From Mycolicibacterium litorale (GTDB lineage: Bacteria; Actinomycetota; Actinomycetes; Mycobacteriales; Mycobacteriaceae), in assembly GCF_014218295.1 (NCBI RefSeq), contig NZ_AP023287.1:2294001-2358000 (forward strand): a stretch of DNA of 64,000 nt. Reading direction: 5' to 3'. Position numbers and translations under genes: made by a program. The notes below the pieces were generated by a model. That model was given only the letters and a program-made list of their open reading frames with translations, was not told the DNA's origin and made no database searches. Below, piece by piece: positions 16,429 to 25,019 of this stretch (position 1 is its first letter; the number at the start of each line of letters is the position of its first letter).

Positions 16429-17697
16429 TCAGGCCTTGTTGCGCTTGACCTCCTTGAACGGCACACCGCGGTCGGCCGCGTACTCGCGCGGAAAACCCAG
16501 CACGCGTTCGCCGATGATGTTGCGGGCGATCTCGGTGGTGCCACCGCCCAGCGACGCGGTCTGGCGCGAGAGGTACCGCTCACCGAACCGGATCAGGCCG
16601 TCACCGGCGTCCACTCCTGCCGAGCTCTCGCAGATGGCGAGCGCGGTGTCGATCTCGAACTGGATCGACTCGGCGTGGGTGATCCGGATGATCGACCCGG
16701 CCGCCGGGGGCAGGCTGCCGTCGAGCACACCGTGATACACGTGGTCGATCAACTGTTCCTGCACCTTGCGCCGGACCAGTGCGCGGCCGGCCATCTCACG
16801 GTTGCGTTCGCTGTCGGTCTGGCCGGTCGCGGTCAGCAGGGCGACGTAGTCGACCGGTTGGTCCGTCACGCCTTCCGGCCCGATGCCGCTGGCGAATTCG
16901 GAGCCGCCGCCGACCGCGCGGCGCTCGTGGTACAGCTGCCGTGAGGCGACCTCCCAGCCCTTGTTGACCTCCCCGACCACCGCGTCGTCACCGAGTTCGA
17001 GGTCGTCGAAGAACTCCTCGCAGAACTCGTTGCCGCCGTCGACCTGCTTGATGCGGCGCATGGTGATGCCGGGCGCGTCGAGCGGCACCAGGAACATCGT
17101 CAGGCCTTCGTGCTTGGGGACGTCCCAGTCGGTGCGGGCCAACAGGAGCCCGTAGTCGGCGGCGAAGGCGCTGGTGCTCCATGTTTTCGCCCCGTTGATC
17201 ACCCATCTGTCGCCGCGGCGGTCGGCGCGGGTGATCACGCCCGCCAGGTCCGATCCGCCACTCGGTTCGGACAGCAGCTGCACCAGGATCTCCTCACCCC
17301 GGATGGCGCCGCCGATGTGCTGCTGCTTCTGCGCTTCGTTGCCGGTGTCGAGGATGGTGGCCGCGCAGATCGTGAACGTCGGCGTGTTGAGGATGATCGG
17401 GAGTTCGTAGAGCTTGGACTCCTGGTCGAACGCCCGCTGATACGCCAGCGGCAGGCCGAGTCCGCCGTACTCCTTCGGGAAGCAGATCCCGGCGAAGCCG
17501 CCCTCGTACAGCTTCTTCTGCAACTCGCGGGCGCGCAGCCACGGCCCTTCCTCGCCGCGATCGGCGTCCGGCGGGTTGGCCGGGTCGATGCGCGGCATGT
17601 TGTCGGCGAGCCAGGCTCTGGCCCTGGCGCCGAACTCCTCGACCGACTCGGCGGCCTCGGCGGATGCCGACTGGTCGCGCGTGGGGGTCTCGGTCAT
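16429..17697 (-). CDS. Acyl-CoA dehydrogenase (FadE type), large partner
   Basis: A 422-aa flavoprotein that introduces an alpha-beta double bond into an acyl-CoA. Family landmarks: GFAGICFPKEYGGLGLP (about 72-88), QLLSEPSGGSDLAG (about 145-158), DRWVINGAKTWSTSAFAADY, and a C-terminal FAD region SLGGGTTEIARNIIGERVLG. The start ATG overlaps the stop of the upstream dehydrogenase by 4 nt. Adjacent dissimilar FadE genes in mycobacteria typically encode alpha2-beta2 heterotetramers (known for steroid side-chain enzymes); I infer the same here. The substrate is unknown. Confidence 0.88.
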   Translation of the reverse strand: MTETPTRDQSASAEAAESVEEFGARARAWLADNMPRIDPANPPDADRGEEGPWLRARELQKKLYEGGFAGICFPKEYGGLGLPLAYQRAFDQESKLYELPIILNTPTFTICAATILDTGNEAQKQQHIGGAIRGEEILVQLLSEPSGGSDLAGVITRADRRGDRWVINGAKTWSTSAFAADYGLLLARTDWDVPKHEGLTMFLVPLDAPGITMRRIKQVDGGNEFCEEFFDDLELGDDAVVGEVNKGWEVASRQLYHERRAVGGGSEFASGIGPEGVTDQPVDYVALLTATGQTDSERNREMAGRALVRRKVQEQLIDHVYHGVLDGSLPPAAGSIIRITHAESIQFEIDTALAICESSAGVDAGDGLIRFGERYLSRQTASLGGGTTEIARNIIGERVLGFPREYAADRGVPFKEVKRNKA

Positions 17698-18836
17698 GAG
17701 GCGGACTCCAACTCTTCGGTGAGGGCGTAGATGCGCAGATTGTGGTCTTCGGGTGTGCCGTACATCGACCGGTACAGCACTGCCCGCCGCAGATACAGGT
17801 GCAGATCGTGCTCCCAGGTCACCCCGATGCCGCCGTGCAGCTGCACACAGTCCTGGATCATCGGTGAGGCATGTTCGCCGACATACGATTTGGCGGCGCT
17901 GACGGCGTATTCGGCGTCGGGGGTGCGGCCGGAGACCGCGGCGACGGCGGCGCGGGTGGTGGCGCGGCACGCCTCCAGGCCGATCTTCAGGTCGGCATAC
18001 CGGTGCTTGAGGGCCTGATACGACGCCAGCGGCCGGCCGAACGAGTGCCGGTCGAAGCCCCACCGCACGGTCATGTCGACGACCGTGGCGAGAATGCCCA
18101 CCACCTCGGCGCACTGCAGCACCTGGGCGATCTGGCTCTGCCGCGCGATCAGCGCCCGGGTCTGCTCCGGTGTGCCGACCGCCGCGGTACCGTCGACCCC
18201 GACGCCCGAGAAGATCACGCGCGCATAGCGTTTGGTCAGGTCGAGCGAACGCTGGGGTTCGACTGTCACACCGGGGGCGTCGGTCGGCACGACGAACTGA
18301 CGCAATGCGCTGTCGCATTCGGTGACCACCAGCAGTGCCGAACACTCCTCGCCGGCCTCCACGCGGTCGGCGACGCCATCGAGCCGGAACCCCGGTCCGC
18401 CTGCGGTGGCGGTCACTCCCGGGGTGTACGGCGACCAGCCCGCACCGGGCCGGTACACCGCCCACGAGGCCACCGCCTCGCCGCTGACCAGCGATCCGAT
18501 CAGGTCGGCGTGGCGTTCGGGCTCGTCGGCGTCGACGAGGCCGGCCAGCACGGTGGACACGGGGTGCAGGGGGCCGGGTGCCACGGTCTTGCCGATCTGC
18601 TCGGCGACGAGCGCCAGGTCGGCCACCCCGTTTCCGGAGACGCTGCCGCCGCCGAGTCCTTCGGGCACCAGCAGGCTCGCCCAACCCAGCTCGGCGGCGC
18701 GCTGCCACCACTGCGGCTCGAAAGACGTGCCGCTGGCGTGCAGTTCGCGCACCCGCGCCAGTGACGCCTCTTTCTCGAGGAACGCCTGTGCCGTCGAGGC
18801 GAACAGCAGGCTTTCCGGGGAGGTGACCTCCGTCAT
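17694..18836 (-). CDS. Acyl-CoA dehydrogenase (FadE type), small partner
   Basis: A 380-aa acyl-CoA dehydrogenase-like subunit. It has ELGWASLLVPEGLGGGSVSG near the N terminus, a middle beta-domain, and the C-terminal helical domain with YASRHSFGRPLASYQALKHRYADL-like (DRHSFGRPLASYQALKH) and QLHGGIGVTWEHDLHLYLRR. The second half resembles the partner subunits of heterotetrameric FadE pairs. The ATG at 18836 is preceded by AAAGAGAA. It lies 31 nt after the amidohydrolase and overlaps the next fadE by 4 nt, so the three form one operon. Confidence 0.85.
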   Translation of the reverse strand: MTEVTSPESLLFASTAQAFLEKEASLARVRELHASGTSFEPQWWQRAAELGWASLLVPEGLGGGSVSGNGVADLALVAEQIGKTVAPGPLHPVSTVLAGLVDADEPERHADLIGSLVSGEAVASWAVYRPGAGWSPYTPGVTATAGGPGFRLDGVADRVEAGEECSALLVVTECDSALRQFVVPTDAPGVTVEPQRSLDLTKRYARVIFSGVGVDGTAAVGTPEQTRALIARQSQIAQVLQCAEVVGILATVVDMTVRWGFDRHSFGRPLASYQALKHRYADLKIGLEACRATTRAAVAAVSGRTPDAEYAVSAAKSYVGEHASPMIQDCVQLHGGIGVTWEHDLHLYLRRAVLYRSMYGTPEDHNLRIYALTEELESAS

Positions 18837-18867
18837 GACGCGGTTCTCTTTTCTGTTGGGTACGCGG

Positions 18868-20097
18868 TCAGGCGATGACGAGGGCGGGCACGTCAGGGCG
18901 GTGGACCACTTCGTTGGGCACCTGGAACAGGTCGACGAGGTTGCCTCCCATGACCTTTTGCACACCGTCCTCGTCGAGGCCGTGCTCTTCGAGGTCGTCG
19001 ACGAGGCGGATCGGATCGGCCAGGCCCTCGGGATGCGGCCAGTCGGATCCGAAGATCACCCGGTCGATGCCGATCAGGTCGGCCATCTCCTTGAAGTCGT
19101 CCTCCCAGAAGGGCGCCACGTACACGCCGCGCTTGAACGCCGCGATCGGGTCCTCGGGGAACTCCTGGGGCATCTTCTTGAAGACGTCCTCGAACTGGTG
19201 GAACAGATACGGAACCCACGAGGCGCCGTTCTCGATCGACAGAATGCGCAAGTCGGGGTTGCGGGTCAGCGCACCGTGGCAGACCAGTGCCGCCATGGTG
19301 TCCTCGATGGGCCGCTTGCCCATCGCGACCATCCGGAACGCGGTGGGCCGGAACGGCAGGAATTCGTCGGCGGGTTCCCAGTCGTTGAGGTACTGGGCGT
19401 AGCCGCTGTCGGAGGCGTGCATGCACACCGGGATGCCGGCCTTGACGCACGCATCCCAGAACGGGTCGAACTCAGGGAGTCCGAGGGAGCGGGTACCGCG
19501 GTAGCCGGGGACCGGGGCGGGGCGCACCAGGACCGTCTTGGCGCCGCGCTCCAGGCACCACTGGAGTTCTTCGAGGGCGCGGTCGACCACCCCGAGGTTG
19601 ATCACCGGCGTCGAGAAGATCCGGTCCTCGTAGTTGAATTGCCACGTCTCGTACATCCACCGGTTGAGCGCGTGGATGATGTCGAGGATCAGGTCGGGAT
19701 CGTCTTTGAGCCGTTCCTCGACGAGGCTGGCCAGTGTCGGGAACATGATCGTGTAGTCGAGCCCGAGGCCGTCGAGCACCTCCAGGCGCGCCTCGGGATT
19801 GCGGAAGGCGGGGATGGCCTTCATGGGCTTGCCCATCACCTCGCGGAAGCTCTTGCCGCCGCTGCCGTGCTTGAAGTACTCCTCCTGCGCGCCGGGGCGG
19901 GCGACGACCTCGAAGGTGGGATTCGGAATGTAGTCGCTGATGTGGTTGCGCACCACGATTTTCGTGCGACCGCGCACGTCGATGTAGTCGATGACGCCCT
20001 TGCGGTGGTCCGGAAGGAACTGCGTCAACGCCTCTTGAGGTTCGTAGAAGTGGTTGTCCGCGTCGAAGACCGGATAAGGCAGGTCGCGAGAGGGCAT
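18868..20097 (-). CDS. Amidohydrolase-2 family metal-dependent hydrolase/decarboxylase
   Basis: A 409-aa TIM-barrel protein of the amidohydrolase-2 (ACMSD-like) group. It begins with a DADNHFYEP metal-site variant of DxHxH (His at the third position is Asn-His), and has VCMHASDSGYAQ, a conserved EN in ILSIENGASWVPYL and the C-terminal metal Asp in VIFGSDWPHPEGL. Such enzymes in mycobacterial catabolic clusters act on ring-derived or carboxylated intermediates; the substrate here is not known. It is the first structural gene after the TetR gene. A 15-bp palindrome (20131-20145) in its promoter is the likely operator. Confidence 0.82.
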   Translation of the reverse strand: MPSRDLPYPVFDADNHFYEPQEALTQFLPDHRKGVIDYIDVRGRTKIVVRNHISDYIPNPTFEVVARPGAQEEYFKHGSGGKSFREVMGKPMKAIPAFRNPEARLEVLDGLGLDYTIMFPTLASLVEERLKDDPDLILDIIHALNRWMYETWQFNYEDRIFSTPVINLGVVDRALEELQWCLERGAKTVLVRPAPVPGYRGTRSLGLPEFDPFWDACVKAGIPVCMHASDSGYAQYLNDWEPADEFLPFRPTAFRMVAMGKRPIEDTMAALVCHGALTRNPDLRILSIENGASWVPYLFHQFEDVFKKMPQEFPEDPIAAFKRGVYVAPFWEDDFKEMADLIGIDRVIFGSDWPHPEGLADPIRLVDDLEEHGLDEDGVQKVMGGNLVDLFQVPNEVVHRPDVPALVIA

Positions 20098-20130
20098 ATC
20101 CGTCTCCTGGAAGTGACATTAGCGCCAAGC

Positions 20131-20145
20131 GGTAATGACATTACC
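20131..20145. promoter_or_regulatory. TetR operator (copy 1), upstream of amidohydrolase-fadE operon
   Basis: GGTAATG-A-CATTACC is a perfect palindrome with 7-bp arms around a central A. It lies 34 nt before the amidohydrolase start and 26 nt after the TetR stop. A 12-of-15 match recurs upstream of the TetR gene itself (20821-20835), as expected for autoregulation plus control of the operon. Confidence 0.65.
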
Positions 20146-20170
20146 ATTGCCGTGGCGCGCCGGGGAGGGG

Positions 20171-20794
20171 TCAGCCCGGGGCGTGCAGAGCCCGAACGCA
20201 GAAGTCGTAGATATGGCCGGCGTCGACCGGTGCGCCGGACAGTTCGGCCCCCAGCACCCGCAGCCGCATCGCCCCCAGCGCGGTCTGCATGATCAGCGCC
20301 GATGTCGCCGCCACGTCGACCTCTCCGCGGAAGTCGCCGTCGGCGATACCGCGGCCGATGATGTCGGCGATCAGTGCATGCACCGGGGCGAGCACCTCGG
20401 CGTACTGCCGTGGCATGGACTCGGCCAGCCGGTCGTTGTACGAGGTCAGGCCACGGTTGACGCGATCCTGGGTGTCGGAACCGGGCGGGGAGCAGAGCCG
20501 GTCGATGAGGGTCCGCAACGCTGCGGGGCCCGGCAGCGCGTCGACGTCGGCGCGCCAGTGCCGGGTGGACTCGGCCATGATGCGTTCGATGAGTGCCAGT
20601 AGCAGCTCGTCTTTGGTGGAGAAGTGTTGGTAGAAGGCCCGCAGCGAGGTTTTCGACCGTTCCACGACCTCGAGCACCGTGAAGTCGGTGCGGCCGGTCT
20701 CCCCGAGGATCGCCAGCGCGGAGCGCATGAACCGCTCGGGGCGGGAGGGGACGTCGTCGCGCAGGGCGGCCGACTGACCGGTGGGCTTCGCCAT
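20171..20794 (-). CDS. TetR-family transcriptional regulator
   Basis: A 207-aa regulator. The helix-turn-helix occupies about residues 18-65 (RFMRSALAILGETGRTDFTVLEVVERSKTSL, RAFYQHFSTKDELLLALI), with the usual YxHFxxKDELL ending. The rest is an all-helical ligand domain. GAAGGGG lies before the ATG. Same strand and just upstream of the amidohydrolase and two fadE genes, with related palindromes at both promoters, so it probably represses this operon and itself and responds to a CoA thioester; the ligand is inferred only. Confidence 0.85.
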   Translation of the reverse strand: MAKPTGQSAALRDDVPSRPERFMRSALAILGETGRTDFTVLEVVERSKTSLRAFYQHFSTKDELLLALIERIMAESTRHWRADVDALPGPAALRTLIDRLCSPPGSDTQDRVNRGLTSYNDRLAESMPRQYAEVLAPVHALIADIIGRGIADGDFRGEVDVAATSALIMQTALGAMRLRVLGAELSGAPVDAGHIYDFCVRALHAPG

Positions 20795-20820
20795 GGGACC
20801 CCTTCTGTGTCGACCGCGGT

Positions 20821-20835
20821 GAGAATGACGTTACC
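20821..20835. promoter_or_regulatory. TetR operator (copy 2), upstream of the tetR gene
   Basis: GAGAATGACGTTACC matches the palindrome at 20131-20145 at 12 of 15 positions. It lies 27 nt before the TetR start and 67 nt before the divergent thioesterase gene, so it could control both. Confidence 0.5.
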
Positions 20836-20902
20836 GTTTGCGCAGAGGCGTATACCTTCTCGGTAGGGTGCAGCGGACGACCACGGGACAGGGGCTGAGG
20901 AT

Positions 20903-21796
20903 ATGACCGCCGAATCGGCACAGGAAACGGCGCAGGGGCAGTGGACGGTCGAGATGTTGCTCGACCTGTTCGATGCCGAGCCTGCCGGCGAGAATCGATT
21001 CACCGCGCCGACCGGCGTCGCGGCAGCCGACGAACGGCAGGTGGTCGAGGGCACCCAGGTGCTGGCCCAGGCGATCGTTGCGGTGGCCAAACGGTTCCCG
21101 GACAAGTCGGTGCGCTCGGCGTACGCGGTGTTCTCGCGGGTGGTGCTGGTCGGGCCGCCCGTCGAACTGGAGATCGACGTGGTGTCCGAGGGGCGGTCGA
21201 CGGCCACCGCGGTGGTGTCGGCGTCGCAGAACGGGAAGCGCTGCATCACCGTCACCGTGTTCACCGATGTGCCGTCCGGGGATGTCATCCGCCATCATCT
21301 GCCCCGGCCCGCGGTCGTGCCGCCGGCCGAGGCCAACCACACCGAGATGCCGATGGTGGGCCGGCAGGTGCGGTTGGTCGATGTCGTCGACGTCAACAGC
21401 CCTGACGAGGTCGGTCCCCCCGAGCTGTATGCCTGGCTGCATTACGACCCGATCCCGCAGCGCGACGATCTGGCCAAGGCGCTGATTGCGTATTTCACCG
21501 GGCACCTGGGTATTTCGACGACGATGCGTGCGCACGAGGGGATCGGGACCGCCCAGGCGCATCTCACGGTGTCGACGGCGCCGATGACGATCAGCGTGAG
21601 CTTTCACGAGCCGGTGCGCTGGGACGGTTGGCTGTTGTACACCCACGAGAGCACGCAGGTCGGGGCCGGCATGTCGTATGTGCGTGGCGCGGTGCACACC
21701 GAGGAGGGTGAGCTGATCGCGTCGTTCGGCCAGGACGCGTTGATCCGGCCGTTGCGCACCACGGACAACACGATCGCGACGCAGAACCGGCTGTAG
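20903..21796 (+). CDS. Acyl-CoA thioesterase II-like (TesB) double hot-dog protein
   Basis: A 297-aa protein with the two hot-dog repeats of TesB. The N-terminal half has DERQVVEGTQVLAQAIVAVAK and SAYAVFSRVVLVGPPVELEID; the C-terminal half has LHYDPIPQRDDLAKALIAYFTGHLGI and SVSFHEPVRWDGWLLYTHES, where Asp and Thr/Gln of the TesB triad would lie. It should hydrolyse medium or long acyl-CoA, or protect the CoA pool. GAGGAT precedes the ATG. Transcribed divergently from the TetR gene, so it may share its operator. Confidence 0.8.
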   Translation: MTAESAQETAQGQWTVEMLLDLFDAEPAGENRFTAPTGVAAADERQVVEGTQVLAQAIVAVAKRFPDKSVRSAYAVFSRVVLVGPPVELEIDVVSEGRSTATAVVSASQNGKRCITVTVFTDVPSGDVIRHHLPRPAVVPPAEANHTEMPMVGRQVRLVDVVDVNSPDEVGPPELYAWLHYDPIPQRDDLAKALIAYFTGHLGISTTMRAHEGIGTAQAHLTVSTAPMTISVSFHEPVRWDGWLLYTHESTQVGAGMSYVRGAVHTEEGELIASFGQDALIRPLRTTDNTIATQNRL

Positions 21797-21808
21797 ATCT
21801 GGGCCCCG

Positions 21809-22020
21809 CTAGAACAGGGGTGGTTCGTTGCGCTCGGCGGCCAGTCGGTGCCGACGGCGCGTTCGGGGTCGACGAACCAGTGGTCGCGGTCGTCGGCGTC
21901 GTGAAGTCCGGTGGTACGTCGGAAGTTCTCGGCCATGACGGCTTGTTTGCGCGCAGCCGCGGCGGCTTCGACGCGTGCCCAGCCGCGGCGGCCGCCGTCA
22001 GCGCCGAATACTGCAGCGCA
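21809..22020 (-). pseudogene. Probable remnant of a degraded gene
   Basis: Read on the minus strand, this gap has protein-like segments in different frames: WARVEAAAAARKQAVMAENF continuing into RRTTGLHDADDRDHWFVDPE and RAVGTDW, then, after a frame change, a terminal ERNEPPLF and a TAG at 21811-21809. No single frame joins them and no start has a ribosome site. I do not recognise the family. It may be a decayed gene or a sequencing frameshift in a short gene following the SDR. Confidence 0.3.
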
Positions 22021-22050
22021 GGCCGGTCGGGTTCGCCGCTGGGGACAACG

Positions 22051-22878
22051 TCAGATCTTGAGATAGCCCTTGTCGGCCGGGATCTGCGCCGCCGTCACCA
22101 GCGACGACGCGTCGCTGGCCAACCACACCACGATGTCGGAGATCAGGTCCGGCGCCGCCAGCGAGTCGGTCGGCAGCGCGCCGGGCGAGAAGCTGTGGAT
22201 GTAGGTGGGATGGTCGGCGAAGACCTGGTACATCGACGTGTCGTTGCCCATCGGCGTATCCGTGCCGTACGGATGCACCGAGTTCACCCGGATCCCGAAC
22301 TCGCCCAGTTCCACGGCGAGCGAGTTGGTCAGTCCCACCACGCCGAACTTGCTCGCGCAATAGTGTCCACACCCCGGCACCGCCTTGATGCCCGCCGCGG
22401 AACTGATGGTGATGATGGAGCCGCCGTTGCCCGCCGCGATCATCGGCGGTACCACCGCCCGCAGGGTGTTCCACACCCCGGTGAGGTTGATGTCCAGGGT
22501 GTCCTGCCACTGCTGCGGGGTGATCTCCCAGACGCGGCCCCAGTTGAGCACTCCCGCGTTGGCGACGACGATGTCGAGGCGGCCGAACTGCTCGATCGCC
22601 TCGGACACCACGCGCAACTGCCCTTCCGCGTCCCGGACGTCGACCTGCTGTGCCAGGATCTTTCGGCCTTCACCCTCGACCAGTCGCACCGTCTCGGCGA
22701 GATCCGCGGGATCCGACGGCGGGTACCCGTTGGCGTCGCAGACCGGCGAGCAGGCGTCGATCGCGACGACGTCCGCCCCGGCGCGCGCCAGCCGGACACA
22801 GTGCGACCGGCCCTGGCCGCGGGCGGCTCCGGTGACGTAAGCGACCCGTCCGGCCAGCGGTAGATCGTGCGTGGTCAT
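22051..22878 (-). CDS. Mycofactocin-type SDR family oxidoreductase
   Basis: A 275-aa short-chain dehydrogenase. The cofactor motif is TGAARGQGRSH (16-26), the catalytic set includes Ser160, Tyr173 and Lys177 (YCASK), and NAG is at 107-109. Between the second strand and helix there is an insertion around ACSPVCDANGYPPSDPADLAETV, characteristic of mycofactocin-coupled SDRs, which hold NAD(H) tightly and pass electrons to mycofactocin. It overlaps the monooxygenase gene by 4 nt (ATGA) and is the last gene of the TetR-monooxygenase-SDR operon. Probably oxidises an alcohol linked to the monooxygenase substrate. Confidence 0.85.
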   Translation of the reverse strand: MTTHDLPLAGRVAYVTGAARGQGRSHCVRLARAGADVVAIDACSPVCDANGYPPSDPADLAETVRLVEGEGRKILAQQVDVRDAEGQLRVVSEAIEQFGRLDIVVANAGVLNWGRVWEITPQQWQDTLDINLTGVWNTLRAVVPPMIAAGNGGSIITISSAAGIKAVPGCGHYCASKFGVVGLTNSLAVELGEFGIRVNSVHPYGTDTPMGNDTSMYQVFADHPTYIHSFSPGALPTDSLAAPDLISDIVVWLASDASSLVTAAQIPADKGYLKI

Positions 22879-24434
22879 GCGGTGAGCTCCTCGACGGCGG
22901 CGGCGGGACGGGCGGTGAACTCGTAGTCGGACAGTGGGGAGCGGCGGGCGAAACGCCGTGAGCCGGCGATGGTCTGCGGCCGGTGATAGACGGTGTCGCG
23001 TTGGGAGTTCACGAAGTACGTGCTCAGCCCGGGATTGCAGGCGGTGAAGTACAGGTGCGCGACGCGGCCGTCGCGCCGCATCCGCGCGTTCCACCGATTG
23101 AAGGCGTCAACGCTCACCGTGACGACCGGGGCCGGGCGGCGCCGGGCCTCGGAGATCATCCGCACCGCGTGGGCCGCCATGGTCTCCACGAAGTCGGGCC
23201 AGGCGAACCCGACGAAACCGAGGGGGCCGACGATCTCCCACCGGTTGGGCAACCGGGGGTGCGCCGTACCGGCATAGGCGCTCAACCCGTGCGCCCGGTA
23301 GTACTCAGCCAGGTCGAAACCGTTGGCGCCCAACACGGTTCCGGGACGGTACGTCTCCGGATCCGTCCAGAGCTCGTAGCCCGTCGCCAGAACGAGCAAG
23401 TCGGCTGGGTGCTCCACCCCGTCGACGGTGCGCACACCGGCGGCCGTCACACGCTCGATCGGCGTGGTGATCAGGTGGGTGTCGGGATGGTTGAGCGCAG
23501 GCAGGAAGCTGCTGGAGATCACGGGCCGCTTGGCGAGGATCCCGTAGCGCGGCACCAGTGCACGGCGGGTGGCCGGATCGTGTACCACCGCCCGCAGCAG
23601 CAGGCGATACAGCGCGCGGCAGTAGGCGTCGTAGAGCGGCATCGTCCGCACGAGCACTCGGTCCGGCAGCCGGGAGAACAGGTGCACGATCGGCGCGACC
23701 ATAAAGGCGTCCATCAGGTAGCGCCCTGCGACGTTGACCGCCGGCACCACACCGGGGATGGCGAGCACCCGGCGCATACCGGCGGGGATGTCGAAGTCGA
23801 TCTTCGGCAGCACCCAGGCGGGAGTCCGCTGGAACACATCGAGATTGGCCACCCGCCCGGACAGGGCGGCGGTGATCTGGACGCCACTGGAGCCCGTGCC
23901 TATGACCGCCACCCGCTTGCCGCGGGCGTCGTACCCGTCGTCCCACGCGTTGGGCCGCAGGATCGTGCCCGCGAAGTCGTCGATCCCGTCGATGCCCACC
24001 CGCGGTTTGGCGTTGACGTACCCACCGACCGAGCTGATCAGAAAGCGCCCGGTCACACAGTCCCCGGTGGCCAACGTCAACCGCCACAGTCCTGCCCGGT
24101 CGTCCCATTGCTGCCGGACGACGTTGCTGTGTGGACGCAGGTGCGGGTACAGGCCCAGGCGCTGCGCGGTGTCGCGAAGGTAGGCATGGATCTCGGGTCC
24201 CGGTGCGAACAGCCGTGACCAGTCGGGGTTGGCGGAGAACGAGAGCTGATACCACAGGGTCGGGATGTCGACCGCCAGCCCGGGGTAGTGGTTGTCGCGC
24301 CAGGTGCCGCCGAAGTCATGGCTGCGCTCGAGGATGACGAAGTCGTCGATCTGGTTCTGCCGCAACAGATAGGCCGACGCAATACCGCCGGGCCCCGCAC
24401 CGATGATGACGACCTCGTGATCCGGTGTGGTCAT
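22875..24434 (-). CDS. Flavin-containing monooxygenase (Baeyer-Villiger-like)
   Basis: A 519-aa FAD/NADPH enzyme. The FAD motif is GAGPGG (12-17), FGGTWRDNHYPGLAVDIP follows, and the NADPH motif is GTGSSG (179-184). The Baeyer-Villiger fingerprint FxGxxxHxxxW is present as FAGTILRPNAW (154-164), but with Arg160 in place of His, so true Baeyer-Villiger activity is uncertain. LVLATGY is present near residue 395. It overlaps the TetR gene upstream and the SDR downstream by 4 nt each, making a tightly coupled operon. It probably oxygenates a ketone, steroid-like or other lipophilic substrate. Confidence 0.85.
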   Translation of the reverse strand: MTTPDHEVVIIGAGPGGIASAYLLRQNQIDDFVILERSHDFGGTWRDNHYPGLAVDIPTLWYQLSFSANPDWSRLFAPGPEIHAYLRDTAQRLGLYPHLRPHSNVVRQQWDDRAGLWRLTLATGDCVTGRFLISSVGGYVNAKPRVGIDGIDDFAGTILRPNAWDDGYDARGKRVAVIGTGSSGVQITAALSGRVANLDVFQRTPAWVLPKIDFDIPAGMRRVLAIPGVVPAVNVAGRYLMDAFMVAPIVHLFSRLPDRVLVRTMPLYDAYCRALYRLLLRAVVHDPATRRALVPRYGILAKRPVISSSFLPALNHPDTHLITTPIERVTAAGVRTVDGVEHPADLLVLATGYELWTDPETYRPGTVLGANGFDLAEYYRAHGLSAYAGTAHPRLPNRWEIVGPLGFVGFAWPDFVETMAAHAVRMISEARRRPAPVVTVSVDAFNRWNARMRRDGRVAHLYFTACNPGLSTYFVNSQRDTVYHRPQTIAGSRRFARRSPLSDYEFTARPAAAVEELTA

Positions 24435-25018
24435 ACCGACTCTCCCAGTCCGGCGACGATGTGGTCGCAGATGAACCTCCGGACTGCGCGGGGGCTGTCG
24501 ATGTTCACGCCGACCGGCGGCAGCAGTTCGAAGCTGAGCAGGACGCGCACGATCCACTCGCTCGCTCGTTGCGGGTCCACGTTCGCCCGCACCTCACCAC
24601 GGGCCTGAGCGGCGCGTACCAAGGGCTGCCACAGTTCGAGCGACCGCCGCATCAGGTCGTCACCGATGTTGCGCAACAGCAGCACGAGGATGCTCTCGTT
24701 GATACCCCGCGGAGCCACCGACTCCGAGCGCTGACGGTGTGCGCACACCAGCACCGCCGCGGCCGCCACCTGCTCGGCCAGCGTCGGTTGCCGGTCCACC
24801 TCTGCCGACATGGTCTCGATGAACACCGAGGCGAGATGGTCGAGCGCGGTGCGGATCGCGTTGTCGCGACTCCCGAGCGCGTTGTGGACGGTGCCGCGAG
24901 ATACGCCCGCTTCCTCGGCGACGGCGGTCAGGCTGAACTGACGCGGTCCGAGGCGCCGCAGGGTGGCTGTGGTGGCGGTGAGCAGCGCCGGGGAGACCGG
25001 GCGATCGTCGGGGCGCAT
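24431..25018 (-). CDS. TetR-family transcriptional regulator of the monooxygenase operon
   Basis: A 195-aa regulator with an N-terminal helix-turn-helix (LTAVAEEAGVSRGTVHNALGSRDNAI, about 28-54) that departs from the standard YxHF pattern. It is the first gene of the operon with the monooxygenase and SDR (both joined by ATGA overlaps). A near-perfect palindrome lies directly before its start and contains its own -10 hexamer, so it almost certainly represses its own operon. A leaderless mRNA is predicted, since the -10 ends 6 nt before the ATG. Confidence 0.87.
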   Translation of the reverse strand: MRPDDRPVSPALLTATTATLRRLGPRQFSLTAVAEEAGVSRGTVHNALGSRDNAIRTALDHLASVFIETMSAEVDRQPTLAEQVAAAAVLVCAHRQRSESVAPRGINESILVLLLRNIGDDLMRRSLELWQPLVRAAQARGEVRANVDPQRASEWIVRVLLSFELLPPVGVNIDSPRAVRRFICDHIVAGLGESV

Positions 25019-25019
25019 T

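Noticed and set aside
16429..18711. A 760-codon minus-strand frame joining two acyl-CoA dehydrogenase genes
   Set aside because: The first 340 codons are out-of-frame shadow of the second dehydrogenase gene; the real start is the ATG at 17697 with a 4-nt overlap.
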